Source of the DNA: Caldithrix sp. RBG_13_44_9
Lineage (GTDB): Bacteria; Calditrichota; Calditrichia; RBG-13-44-9
Direction: 5' to 3'
Assembly: GCA_001771055.1 (NCBI GenBank)
Contig: MESS01000143.1
Location: 65,302-70,603, forward strand
DNA: 5,302 nt
This document shows positions 1-5,302 of this stretch, in pieces (the stretch's first letter is position 1; each line of letters begins with the position of its first letter). Position numbers and translations under genes: made by a program. A model generated the notes under the pieces. That model was not told the DNA's origin and made no database searches. It was given only the letters and a program-made list of their open reading frames with translations.

Positions 1-620
1 TTTTGCAGCCTACGGTAATCAAATCCAATATGCCGGAAAATATAGGGTACTCCTTTTGATATCTCGCTTACCGGCCGGGGAGTAATGGAATGGCCGAGGG
101 TGGCCTTGAGAATATTCAGTGGCCGTGCATCGATGTCCCCCCAGCGACGGGTCAAGCGAAATAGTCCTTTCATTAATGCAGCCAGATATATCTCATTGGG
201 AACGCTGAATACCAAGGCCCCGTTGGCGTGTAGAAGCAGCCTGATCTGTTCCAGAGTGTGCGGAATTAAATTCTCTGGTAAATGCTCTAACACTTCCAGA
301 CAAAATATATAATCAAACTGCCGGGCAGGCAGGTCCGATAAATTTCCGGTGATTCGGATTTCGGGTGGAAGTAAAGGGTTTTCCTTCGCCTGCTCCAATA
401 AATCGGGACTGGGTTCATAGCAAAATATTTTGGCTTGCGGTAAAATCTCGGATACATATTTGGCTAAAGTGGCATCTCCGGCTCCAAAATCGAGGATTTT
501 CACCACTGTATCAGTTGATAAAGATTCCAGAATTTTTAGACTGTGCCGGAGTCTGGTACGCTGTAATTTTCTCTTTATAGGATTACGGTCGTTGATAGTA
601 ATGTCAGAATAACGGATCAT
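1..620 (-). CDS. Class I SAM-dependent methyltransferase, C-terminus cut by window edge
   Basis: Reading the minus strand from the ATG at 620 gives 206 uninterrupted codons running off the left edge, so the C-terminus is missing. The fold is a Rossmann-type methyltransferase. Motif I is ILDFGAGDAT (residues 42-51), which binds S-adenosylmethionine. An acidic residue ends strand 2 (CYEPSPDLL, E69). The segment FDYIFCLEVLEHLP (102-115) is the Methyltransf_11/23-type motif around strand 4, followed by FSVPN (138-142). The distal HIGFDYRRL wording is seen in methyltransferases of glycan, lipid or quinone pathways, but the substrate cannot be told from sequence. No signal peptide or membrane segment is visible, so it is probably cytosolic. 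It diverges from cysS across 199 nt. There is no convincing Shine-Dalgarno before the ATG. Family assignment is firm; the specific function is unknown. Confidence 0.88.
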   Translation of the reverse strand, partial: MIRYSDITINDRNPIKRKLQRTRLRHSLKILESLSTDTVVKILDFGAGDATLAKYVSEILPQAKIFCYEPSPDLLEQAKENPLLPPEIRITGNLSDLPARQFDYIFCLEVLEHLPENLIPHTLEQIRLLLHANGALVFSVPNEIYLAALMKGLFRLTRRWGDIDARPLNILKATLGHSITPRPVSEISKGVPYIFRHIGFDYRRLQ

Positions 621-668
621 AAATAATTATTTCAGAGGTAAGATTTTAACGCTACTTTTTCTTTTAAT

Positions 669-698
669 ATACTATATCTCTGGCATTAATTCTGTCAG
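669..698 (-). promoter_or_regulatory. Candidate sigma-70-like promoter for the methyltransferase
   Basis: On the minus strand, CTGACA (698-693) matches five of six bases of the -35 consensus. After an 18-nt spacer, TAGTAT (674-669) matches four of six bases of the -10 consensus. Transcription would begin near 661, leaving a leader of about 40 nt before the ATG at 620. The region is AT-rich, so such matches also arise by chance. If the organism belongs to Bacteroidetes proper, a different promoter consensus would apply. Confidence 0.3.
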
Positions 699-805
699 TA
701 GAAAAATTTATAAAAATATAAAATTCCTCCTCATCTTTTCCTAAAATTAATTATCTTTAAAGAGTTAAAAGTGCTAATTCATTATTCTGATCAGGATTTC
801 GAATC

Positions 806-810
806 AAGGA
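806..810 (+). promoter_or_regulatory. Shine-Dalgarno of cysS
   Basis: AAGGA ends nine bases before the ATG at 820, which is acceptable spacing. It supports that start together with the usual CysRS N-terminus that follows. Confidence 0.6.
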
Positions 811-819
811 AAAAACAAA

Positions 820-2283
820 ATGCCCATCGTTCTTTACAATAGCCTGACCCGTAAGAAAGAAGAATTTGTACCTTTGGTTCCTGGAAGAGTTCATATTTAT
901 GTCTGCGGTCCAACGGTATATTCTCACGCCCATATTGGGCATGCCAAGAGCTACCTCAGTTTCGACATGATTGTCCGCTATTTCCGGTACCGGGGATATA
1001 AAGTAAAATATGTGCAGAATATCACCGATGTTGGTCATCTTACTGATGATGCCGATGAAGGAGAGGATAAGATTCTGAAGAAAGCCCGGGAAGAAAAATT
1101 GGATCCTATGGAAATCGCTGAATATTTTGCCTGGAGTTATTTTGATGATATGCAAAAATTAGGTGTATTGCGGGCCAATATTTTTCCCAGGGCCACCGGA
1201 CACATTGTCGAACAGATTGATCTGATTCAAAGATTACTGGTCAAAGGGTATGCCTATGAAGTGAATGGTAACATTTATTATGATGTCTCCCGTTTTGCCG
1301 GCTACGGAAAATTAAGCGGACGCAAGGTGGAAGAATTGGATGCCGGCGCTAGGGTCGAAATAAATCCGGAAAAACGTCATCCGGCTGATTTTGCCTTATG
1401 GAAAAAAGCCGAGCCGCAGCATCTCATGCGCTGGAATAGTCCCTGGGGAGAAGGATATCCTGGCTGGCACATTGAATGTTCAGCCATGTCCATGAAATAC
1501 CTGGGGGAGACTTTTGATATCCATGGCGGCGGACTGGATAATATTTTTCCCCATCATGAGTGCGAAATTGCCCAATCTGAAGCTGCCAGCGGTAAACCCT
1601 TTGTCCGTTACTGGCTGCATAACAATATGGTAACAGTCAATGGAAGCAAAATGAGCAAATCCACTGGTAATTTTATTACCATCAAAGATGCTCTGCAGCA
1701 ATTTAACACTCCAACTTTACGGTACTTTATTTTCAGCAGCCATTATCGCAGCCGGCTGGATTTCAGTAACGAGGCACTCCAGGCTGCCCGGGTTGGACTG
1801 GACAAACTGTTGCTGACCATAAAAAATGTTAAGAAAAAAATTGATCCGGCAGGACAGATTAAAAACTTCCATTCCCCATTTGACCCTTCCGGATTCAGAA
1901 AACAGTTCGAAGAGATGATGGATGATGATTTTAATACTCCCCGGGCCCTGGCAGTTCTATTCGAACTATCCGGTGAGGTAAATAGCTATCTTAATTCTGG
2001 CCTGTCTCTCCACCAGCCTTTTTTACAGACTATTGATCAGCTTTTACGGGATACCGCTGGCCAGGTTTTGGGATTAATTCCGGAAGATCTGCTGGCATCT
2101 GCTGAAGCGGGACGAAAAGGAGATATCGAGAAAATTGTTCAGGTAGTGATCGATATCCGTAAAAAATTACGAGACCATAAACAGTATCAGCTGGCTGACC
2201 AGGTTCGCTCCGACCTGGGTAAGGTGGGTATTACGTTGGTAGACAAACCGGAAGGAACGACCTTCGAATATCAATCGGAATGA
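820..2283 (+). CDS. cysS: Cysteinyl-tRNA synthetase
   Basis: This 487-residue class I aminoacyl-tRNA synthetase attaches cysteine to tRNA-Cys in the cytosol, using ATP. It is slightly longer than the E. coli enzyme (461). The start is supported by MPIVLYNSLTRKKEEF, a typical CysRS opening, and by AAGGA nine bases upstream. The HIGH motif is at 38-41 (AHIGHAKSYL) and KMSKS at 277-281. The four expected zinc ligands are present: C29 (VCGPTVY), C220 (HIECSAMS), H245 and E249 (FPHHECE). The zinc site selects cysteine by its thiol, so no editing domain is needed. A DALR-type helical domain (DDDFNTPRALAVLF, from about 368) and the C-terminal anticodon-binding tail (KPEGTTFEYQ) are complete. The FPHHECEIAQ and HNNMVTVNG wording resembles Bacteroidetes-type CysRS as I recall it. 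It appears monocistronic: 303 nt separate it from the next gene. Confidence 0.98.
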   Translation: MPIVLYNSLTRKKEEFVPLVPGRVHIYVCGPTVYSHAHIGHAKSYLSFDMIVRYFRYRGYKVKYVQNITDVGHLTDDADEGEDKILKKAREEKLDPMEIAEYFAWSYFDDMQKLGVLRANIFPRATGHIVEQIDLIQRLLVKGYAYEVNGNIYYDVSRFAGYGKLSGRKVEELDAGARVEINPEKRHPADFALWKKAEPQHLMRWNSPWGEGYPGWHIECSAMSMKYLGETFDIHGGGLDNIFPHHECEIAQSEAASGKPFVRYWLHNNMVTVNGSKMSKSTGNFITIKDALQQFNTPTLRYFIFSSHYRSRLDFSNEALQAARVGLDKLLLTIKNVKKKIDPAGQIKNFHSPFDPSGFRKQFEEMMDDDFNTPRALAVLFELSGEVNSYLNSGLSLHQPFLQTIDQLLRDTAGQVLGLIPEDLLASAEAGRKGDIEKIVQVVIDIRKKLRDHKQYQLADQVRSDLGKVGITLVDKPEGTTFEYQSE

Positions 2284-2400
2284 TTTAGCAGCCAGCATTT
2301 CCTTCTGTGAATTAATGTTTTATAACGATTTTGGCTGGTTTTTAAACACCCGACTGTCGAAAAACCCGGCAATTTGGTTTTGTCGAAAAATTTTTCCCAC

Positions 2401-2428
2401 CTGTTACCTTCCTCTATCTATTTATAAT
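2401..2428 (+). promoter_or_regulatory. Candidate promoter of the HDOD-GGDEF gene
   Basis: TATAAT (2423-2428) is a perfect -10 hexamer. The best -35 is CTGTTA (2401-2406), three of six bases, at a 16-nt spacing, so the -35 is poor. Initiation near 2435 would give a leader of about 150 nt containing the repeats and the hairpin. The surrounding DNA is very AT-rich, which lowers the weight of the match. No other promoter-like pair is visible closer to the gene. Confidence 0.35.
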
Positions 2429-2470
2429 ATATAGAATTATAAAAATTCAAATTTAATCTCTGATTCAGGC

Positions 2471-2497
2471 ATGTAATTTGTATTTAATGTAATTTGT
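2471..2497 (+). repeat. 11-bp direct repeat ATGTAATTTGT, two copies 16 nt apart
   Basis: Perfect copies occur at 2471-2481 and 2487-2497. The core TAATTTG recurs a third time at 2546-2552, inside the right arm of the downstream hairpin. The spacing of about one and a half helical turns could suit a DNA-binding dimer. In RNA, either upstream copy could replace the right arm of the hairpin in pairing with its left arm. Confidence 0.6.
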
Positions 2498-2532
2498 GAA
2501 ACGGCGCGAGTGAGAGCGTTTGTGAAAAATTA
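2490..2532 (+). promoter_or_regulatory. Candidate antiterminator stem-loop
   Basis: TAATTT (2490-2495) can pair with AAATTA (2527-2532). After a small internal loop, AAACG (2499-2503) can pair with CGTTT (2517-2521). This 11-bp structure uses bases that form the left side of the terminator-like hairpin at 2508-2566, so the two cannot coexist. It is weaker than the terminator on paper and would need a stabilising ligand, a protein or kinetic advantage. The pairing is seen in the sequence; the role is inferred. Confidence 0.35.
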
Positions 2533-2572
2533 GATACGAACTATCTAATTTGCAACGCTCTCATTCTTTTTT
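2508..2572 (+). terminator. Intrinsic-terminator-like hairpin in the leader of the HDOD-GGDEF gene (possible attenuator)
   Basis: The outer stem pairs TGAGAGCGTT (2511-2520) with AACGCTCTCA (2554-2563), ten perfect pairs, extended by three more including one G-T (2508-2510 with 2564-2566). After an asymmetric internal loop, an inner stem pairs AAATTAGATA (2527-2536) with TATCTAATTT (2542-2551) around the loop CGAAC. Six T's follow at 2567-2572. This is the form of a Rho-independent terminator. It ends only 14 nt before the ATG, with no room for a promoter in between, so transcription of the downstream gene must read through it. It could alternatively be the terminator of cysS transcripts, an RNA-stability element, or a processed small RNA end. 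Confidence 0.65.
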
Positions 2573-2577
2573 AGGGA
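2573..2577 (+). promoter_or_regulatory. Shine-Dalgarno of the HDOD-GGDEF gene
   Basis: AGGGA lies nine bases before the ATG at 2587 and directly follows the T-run of the hairpin. A transcript ending at that T-run would therefore lack the ribosome-binding site. Confidence 0.5.
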
Positions 2578-2586
2578 TCTCAATTT

Positions 2587-4095
2587 ATGAATGAAGAACA
2601 GATCTTAGAAACATGGGAAAAAAATCCGGAGTTATTACTCCCGCCGGATTATTTTCGACAGATTCTCTCCCTGAATTTCCACCCGGCGACCGATGGCCAG
2701 CTCACAGATCGATTAATCCCATTTATCTCCTCCAGATTTGATCAATTCATACCCATTCTGGATGCAGCTCCATTTCTATATCCTGCTAAGTGTTCCACTC
2801 CTGAGGATCTTTTAAAAACCGTAAATTTGGGTGTTTTGCGAAACCTGTCGATTCTCTCCTGGTTTCAGGAGGGCAAATTCACTCAATTGAATGATCCGAT
2901 TAATTTCGATTACTGGAAAAAAGAAGCATATGTTTCTGCCAGTATCTCTCAATCTCTGGCTAAAATGCTGGCACTGGAAAATACCGCAGATGCTTTTACC
3001 TTAGTTTTTCTAAAAGATATCTATCTGCTGCCTCTGTCCCGCAGTTTCCCGAAACTTTTTGAAGCTTTGGTAAAACTGGATATACATCAGCGGGTAAAGC
3101 CAGCAGAGCAGGAAAAAATCCTTGGTGCCTATCCTGGGGATCTAAGCGCCTGGATCTTACAGCGTTGGGGATTTCCGGAGTCTTTCACATTGCCATTGCG
3201 AAAAAATACCTCGGAAAAAGATGAGATGATATTGGAAAAAATCATCCTTTTTTCCCGCTATATTGCTGAGTATGTCCTCAACTCCGAAAGTCATTTCCAC
3301 TATTGTGACATCGAAAATTTATTCCAATTATTGTTCAATTTAGATGCCAGGCAGTTTCAGGAACTTTTAATTGAGGTTATCCGCTTTTTACCCAAACAGG
3401 CCGTTTATGCCGGTTTTCCCGAATTCGCCGATCTGACCATTCTGGAAGTCTTAAAAGATCATCTGGATTTTTTCGATAAGAAATTACTTTCTTATCATGA
3501 TCTGATGAATGAGGCTTTCAAAGCACAGCGGAAAATGTTTCATCAATCTAAAGAGATTCACCAGCTTAAAATGCAGATCGAACGGCATTATATCAGAGAT
3601 ATCACCACCGGTCTTTATAATCATACCTACTTTCAAGAATTTCTGGGCCAAAAAATTGGTGAGGCCTGCCGTTATGAATATCCCATCACCCTGATTTTAT
3701 TTGATCTTGATAATTTCCGGACCTTCAACCGGGAGAACGGATACAATATTGGTAATGAGTTATTAAAGCAAATATCAGAACTTATCAAGAAAAACATCAG
3801 ACAATCCGACATTTTTGCCCGTTTCGGAGGTGATGAATTCGCAGTGGTGCTGCCTTATACCGGTTTACCGCAATCCAAAATGGTGGCAGAAAAGATCAAG
3901 AAACTAATTACTGATTTTGAATTCAGAGATCCTCAGCAGAATGAGCTATATAAAATTACCGTCAGTATGGCTTATGCCAGCATTCTGCCGGATAAATCTT
4001 ATCTCCAGGATGAAAAACTGGTGAATCTGGTATTAAAAGCCCTGAAAAGATCTCAAAAGTCTGGCGGTAATGCTTTGATCGAAGCCTCAGCCTGA
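2587..4095 (+). CDS. HDOD-GGDEF protein (diguanylate cyclase family, atypical active site)
   Basis: The protein is 502 residues, cytosolic, with no membrane segment. Residues about 40-215 fit an HDOD domain. The usual HD metal ligands are absent (FLKDIY at 141-146 in place of LLHDIG; Y182 where a His is common), while the ending WILQRWGFPE (189-198) is typical. A helical, probably coiled-coil linker (about 300-336) leads to a GGDEF domain (337-500). The domain opens with RDITTGLYN, has the metal Asp D373 and N381, and carries GGDEF at 414-418. An RxxD inhibitory site (R405-D408) sits exactly five residues before the signature. GGDEF domains usually join two GTP into c-di-GMP. Here the position equal to PleD D344 is N390, and those equal to K442 and R446 are Q490 and G494, so activity or product may differ. 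It may act instead as a c-di-GMP sensor. The gene stands alone behind a structured leader. Confidence 0.9.
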   Translation: MNEEQILETWEKNPELLLPPDYFRQILSLNFHPATDGQLTDRLIPFISSRFDQFIPILDAAPFLYPAKCSTPEDLLKTVNLGVLRNLSILSWFQEGKFTQLNDPINFDYWKKEAYVSASISQSLAKMLALENTADAFTLVFLKDIYLLPLSRSFPKLFEALVKLDIHQRVKPAEQEKILGAYPGDLSAWILQRWGFPESFTLPLRKNTSEKDEMILEKIILFSRYIAEYVLNSESHFHYCDIENLFQLLFNLDARQFQELLIEVIRFLPKQAVYAGFPEFADLTILEVLKDHLDFFDKKLLSYHDLMNEAFKAQRKMFHQSKEIHQLKMQIERHYIRDITTGLYNHTYFQEFLGQKIGEACRYEYPITLILFDLDNFRTFNRENGYNIGNELLKQISELIKKNIRQSDIFARFGGDEFAVVLPYTGLPQSKMVAEKIKKLITDFEFRDPQQNELYKITVSMAYASILPDKSYLQDEKLVNLVLKALKRSQKSGGNALIEASA

Positions 4096-4117
4096 TACTT
4101 CGGATCAGCGTTTATTT
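4092..4117 (+). terminator. UUCG-loop terminator overlapping the HDOD-GGDEF stop codon
   Basis: CTGAT (4092-4096) pairs with ATCAG (4104-4108). With A4097 bulged, C4098 pairs with G4103 around the tetraloop TTCG, giving the very stable cUUCGg closure. The T-rich stretch TTTATTT follows at 4111-4117. The TGA stop (4093-4095) forms part of the stem. The stem is short and the T-run interrupted, so termination may be moderate. The minus strand has no T-run on its side, so the element belongs to the plus-strand gene. Confidence 0.5.
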
Positions 4118-4154
4118 AATTGAATTTTTTTCAACTGACAGGAGTTTTTCCAGC

Positions 4155-4967
4155 TCACAATTTTTTTTCGGTAGGTGATTGCGGGTCCTTTACTTTTGCA
4201 GTCGCTTTATTCGACTTTCTGGTATTAAGCTCTTCTTTATTTTTTTCGATTTGATCGATATATTGATCAAACGAATCCAGTATTTTGTGCCATACCTGGA
4301 CATCACGTATCTCGGTATTGGCCCTTCCCAACAAACGGCTGAAACGCAGAATGAAGTTCTCCCAGCTGTCCATAGGGATGAATCCGACTTTTTTTAAACT
4401 TTGCTGCAGGTGCTTATAGAGAGATTCCAATTCCTGGTGAGTGGCGAGTCTCCAGTTATATTTCTGCAATTCTCCATAAACAGTCCGGAATAACTCGTAG
4501 CAATAAATCATCACTGCCTGAGACAAATTTAAAGAAGGATGATGAGTATGGGATGGGATAGTGCTCACCGCATCACACAAACTTATTTCTTCATTGGTTA
4601 AACCAGTCTGTTCCCTGCCGAAAACCAGAGCAATCCGGTGTTTAAAAGTGATGGGAATTATCTTTTCAGCCAGTTCCTGTGGATTATAGTAGGGAAGATG
4701 AAAACTGCGTTCCCGTTGGGTAGTTGCCACCACGAAATGTTTATCAGCTACCGCTTCTCTCAGGGTGGGAAGTACCACCGCCTTCTTTAATACTTCCTCA
4801 GAGGCATGTGCCATCCACTGGGCTTCCGGTGCCTGGTGATCTCCGGGATTCACCAGAATAAAATTTTGAAATCCCATTGTTTTGAGTGCCCGAGCTGCGG
4901 CGCCAATATTTCCCGGAGACTTTGGCTCCACCAGCACAATAAATACATTCTTTGAATTTATCCGCAT
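4155..4967 (-). CDS. trmJ: tRNA (cytidine/uridine-2'-O-)-methyltransferase, TrmJ type of the SPOUT/TrmH family
   Basis: This 270-residue SPOUT-fold enzyme is expected to methylate the ribose 2'-OH of nucleotide 32 in the tRNA anticodon loop, using S-adenosylmethionine and working as a dimer. Motif 1 is NIGAAARALKTMGF (20-33, with N20 and R26). Motif 2 is ALVFGREQTGLTNEE (113-127). Motif 3 is SLNLSQAV (145-152), which forms the trefoil-knot cofactor site. The N-terminus FIVLVEPKSPGN matches TrmJ (E. coli: 246 residues) and fixes the start at 4967, although no Shine-Dalgarno precedes it. A helical region (about 165-235) corresponds to the TrmJ C-terminal domain. The last 30 or so residues are Lys/Glu/Ser-rich and look disordered. 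It lies 120 nt downstream of hisS on the same strand, and the stop faces the convergent HDOD-GGDEF gene. A different TrmH-family target cannot be excluded. Confidence 0.88.
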   Translation of the reverse strand: MRINSKNVFIVLVEPKSPGNIGAAARALKTMGFQNFILVNPGDHQAPEAQWMAHASEEVLKKAVVLPTLREAVADKHFVVATTQRERSFHLPYYNPQELAEKIIPITFKHRIALVFGREQTGLTNEEISLCDAVSTIPSHTHHPSLNLSQAVMIYCYELFRTVYGELQKYNWRLATHQELESLYKHLQQSLKKVGFIPMDSWENFILRFSRLLGRANTEIRDVQVWHKILDSFDQYIDQIEKNKEELNTRKSNKATAKVKDPQSPTEKKL

Positions 4968-5087
4968 ATGATGATTACAGTGTAATTGATAAATAAACTT
5001 TTATTGAAAAGGACTGTTAATATCTTGGGGTTTGAACCATCACCGACCGTTACTGATCAGGCCAAAGAAATATAAAATTCTATTCTT
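4968..5087 (-). other. 120-nt spacer between hisS and trmJ
   Basis: No gene or clear terminator is visible. A short inverted repeat ATTAC-AGT-GTAAT (4974-4986) lies just upstream of the trmJ start, and CTGATCAG occurs at 5053-5060. There is no purine-rich ribosome-binding site in front of trmJ. Confidence 0.4.
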
Positions 5088-5302
5088 TTAGGCTAATTCC
5101 CGCTTGACTTCCGGGATCAGATCATCCAGCCTGATCTCTTTCTGTTGACCAGTTTGCATGTTTTTTATTGAAACCTGATTGGTTTCCATCTCTTCCGGCC
5201 CAGCTACTATTACCAGCGGTATGGATTTATCATTTGCTAAACCGAATTGACCCCTTAGTTTGGAATCGCCGGTGTAGAGTTCGGTGTTGATGTTAGCTGA
5301 CC
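5088..5302 (-). CDS. hisS: Histidyl-tRNA synthetase, C-terminal fragment (cut by window edge)
   Basis: On the minus strand, 70 codons and a TAA stop are visible; the rest of the gene lies beyond the right edge. The fragment is the anticodon-binding domain of a class II HisRS. It runs NTELYTGDSKLRGQFGLAND, then IPLVIVAGPEEM, then VSIKNMQTGQQKEIRLDDL, a pattern that aligns with the ends of known HisRS. The enzyme charges tRNA-His in the cytosol; the catalytic HisA/HisB motifs are not in the window. The ELY-SKLRGQF wording resembles the longer HisRS type seen in several bacterial phyla, from memory. No terminator is visible in the 120 nt before trmJ, so the two may be co-transcribed. Confidence 0.88.
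   Translation of the reverse strand, partial: SANINTELYTGDSKLRGQFGLANDKSIPLVIVAGPEEMETNQVSIKNMQTGQQKEIRLDDLIPEVKRELA

Larger units (their letters stand above)
621..819. other. AT-rich divergent spacer between methyltransferase and cysS
   Basis: This 199-nt spacer must hold the promoters of both divergent genes. It contains runs of A and T (for example 701-725), the candidate minus-strand promoter listed separately, and an eight-base palindrome CTGATCAG at 787-794. I find no convincing -35/-10 pair for cysS. I see no T-box-like leader, no tRNA and no open frame with coding character here. Confidence 0.5.
2284..2586 (+). other. 303-nt intergenic region: cysS 3' flank and leader of the HDOD-GGDEF gene
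   Basis: No open frame with coding character is visible. From left to right it holds a weak long-loop pairing after cysS (2289-2294 with 2332-2337, then five T's), a repeated decamer TGTCGAAAAA (2355-2364 and 2381-2390), and an AT-rich stretch with a perfect TATAAT (2423-2428). These are followed by two copies of ATGTAATTTGT (2471-2481 and 2487-2497), a strong terminator-like hairpin (2508-2572) and a purine-rich ribosome-binding site. It lies between two plus-strand genes. The density of paired and repeated elements in its right half suggests a structured RNA leader rather than a passive spacer. Confidence 0.6.

Noticed and set aside
85..612. Open frames on the plus strand at the left end
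   Set aside because: They overlap the minus-strand methyltransferase, whose motifs I and LEVLEHLP are clear; the plus frames show no domain character.
621..819. T-box leader controlling cysS
   Set aside because: No T-box consensus, specifier loop or terminator/antiterminator pair is visible in the 199-nt spacer.
757..1155. Open frame of 132 codons on the minus strand over the start of cysS
   Set aside because: It lies opposite the HIGH-motif region of an unambiguous cysS, has low-complexity hydrophobic content and no recognisable family; it is a shadow frame.
2289..2343. Terminator for cysS formed by CAGCCA (2289-2294) and TGGCTG (2332-2337) with five T's
   Set aside because: Only six pairs around a loop of 37 nt; too weak to annotate as a terminator, though placed correctly.
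2435..2586. Known c-di-GMP riboswitch (GEMM-I or GEMM-II) before the GGDEF gene
   Set aside because: The conserved core segments I remember for these classes are not present; only the terminator-like platform is suggestive.
5027..5038. T-loop-like GGTTCAAACCCC on the minus strand, hinting at a tRNA between hisS and trmJ
   Set aside because: The flanking five bases do not pair as a T stem, and no acceptor, D or anticodon arm can be built in the 120-nt gap.

Overview
The window carries five protein-coding genes, two of them cut by the window edges, and no rRNA, tRNA, CRISPR array or mobile element that I can see. The minus-strand genes at the two ends are a SAM-dependent methyltransferase (left, C-terminus missing) and the 3' end of a histidyl-tRNA synthetase (right). 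Between them are a complete cysteinyl-tRNA synthetase (cysS, plus), a complete HDOD-GGDEF signalling protein (plus) and a complete TrmJ-type tRNA 2'-O-methyltransferase (minus). The composition is moderately AT-rich, with very AT-rich intergenic DNA. The CysS wording (FPHHECEIAQ, HNNMVTVNG, HYRSRLDFSNEAL) resembles, as I remember them, enzymes of Bacteroidetes and relatives. Together with two starts that lack a Shine-Dalgarno, this suggests a member of the FCB group or a nearby uncultured phylum. That placement is an inference from memory, not a search result.

Layout: methyltransferase (1-620, minus) and cysS (820-2283, plus) diverge from a 199-nt AT-rich spacer. After cysS comes a 303-nt gap, then the HDOD-GGDEF gene (2587-4095, plus). 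It ends in a small UUCG-loop hairpin that overlaps its stop codon. It converges across about 59 nt with trmJ (4155-4967, minus), which lies 120 nt downstream of hisS (5088 to beyond 5302, minus). hisS and trmJ may share a transcript. Three of the five genes (cysS, hisS, trmJ) serve tRNA charging or modification.

The most interesting part is 2420-2600 plus the gene it precedes. A 59-nt imperfect hairpin (2508-2566) followed by six T's looks like an intrinsic terminator, yet it sits just before the ribosome-binding site and start codon of the HDOD-GGDEF gene. A second stem drawn from upstream sequence (2490-2503 with 2517-2532) would use the left arm of that hairpin and exclude it. This is the architecture of a transcription attenuator or riboswitch expression platform. 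The protein itself has an intact GGDEF signature and an intact RxxD inhibitory site. However, it differs from canonical diguanylate cyclases at a guanine-recognition position and at two phosphate-contact positions, so its product, or whether it is catalytic at all, is open.
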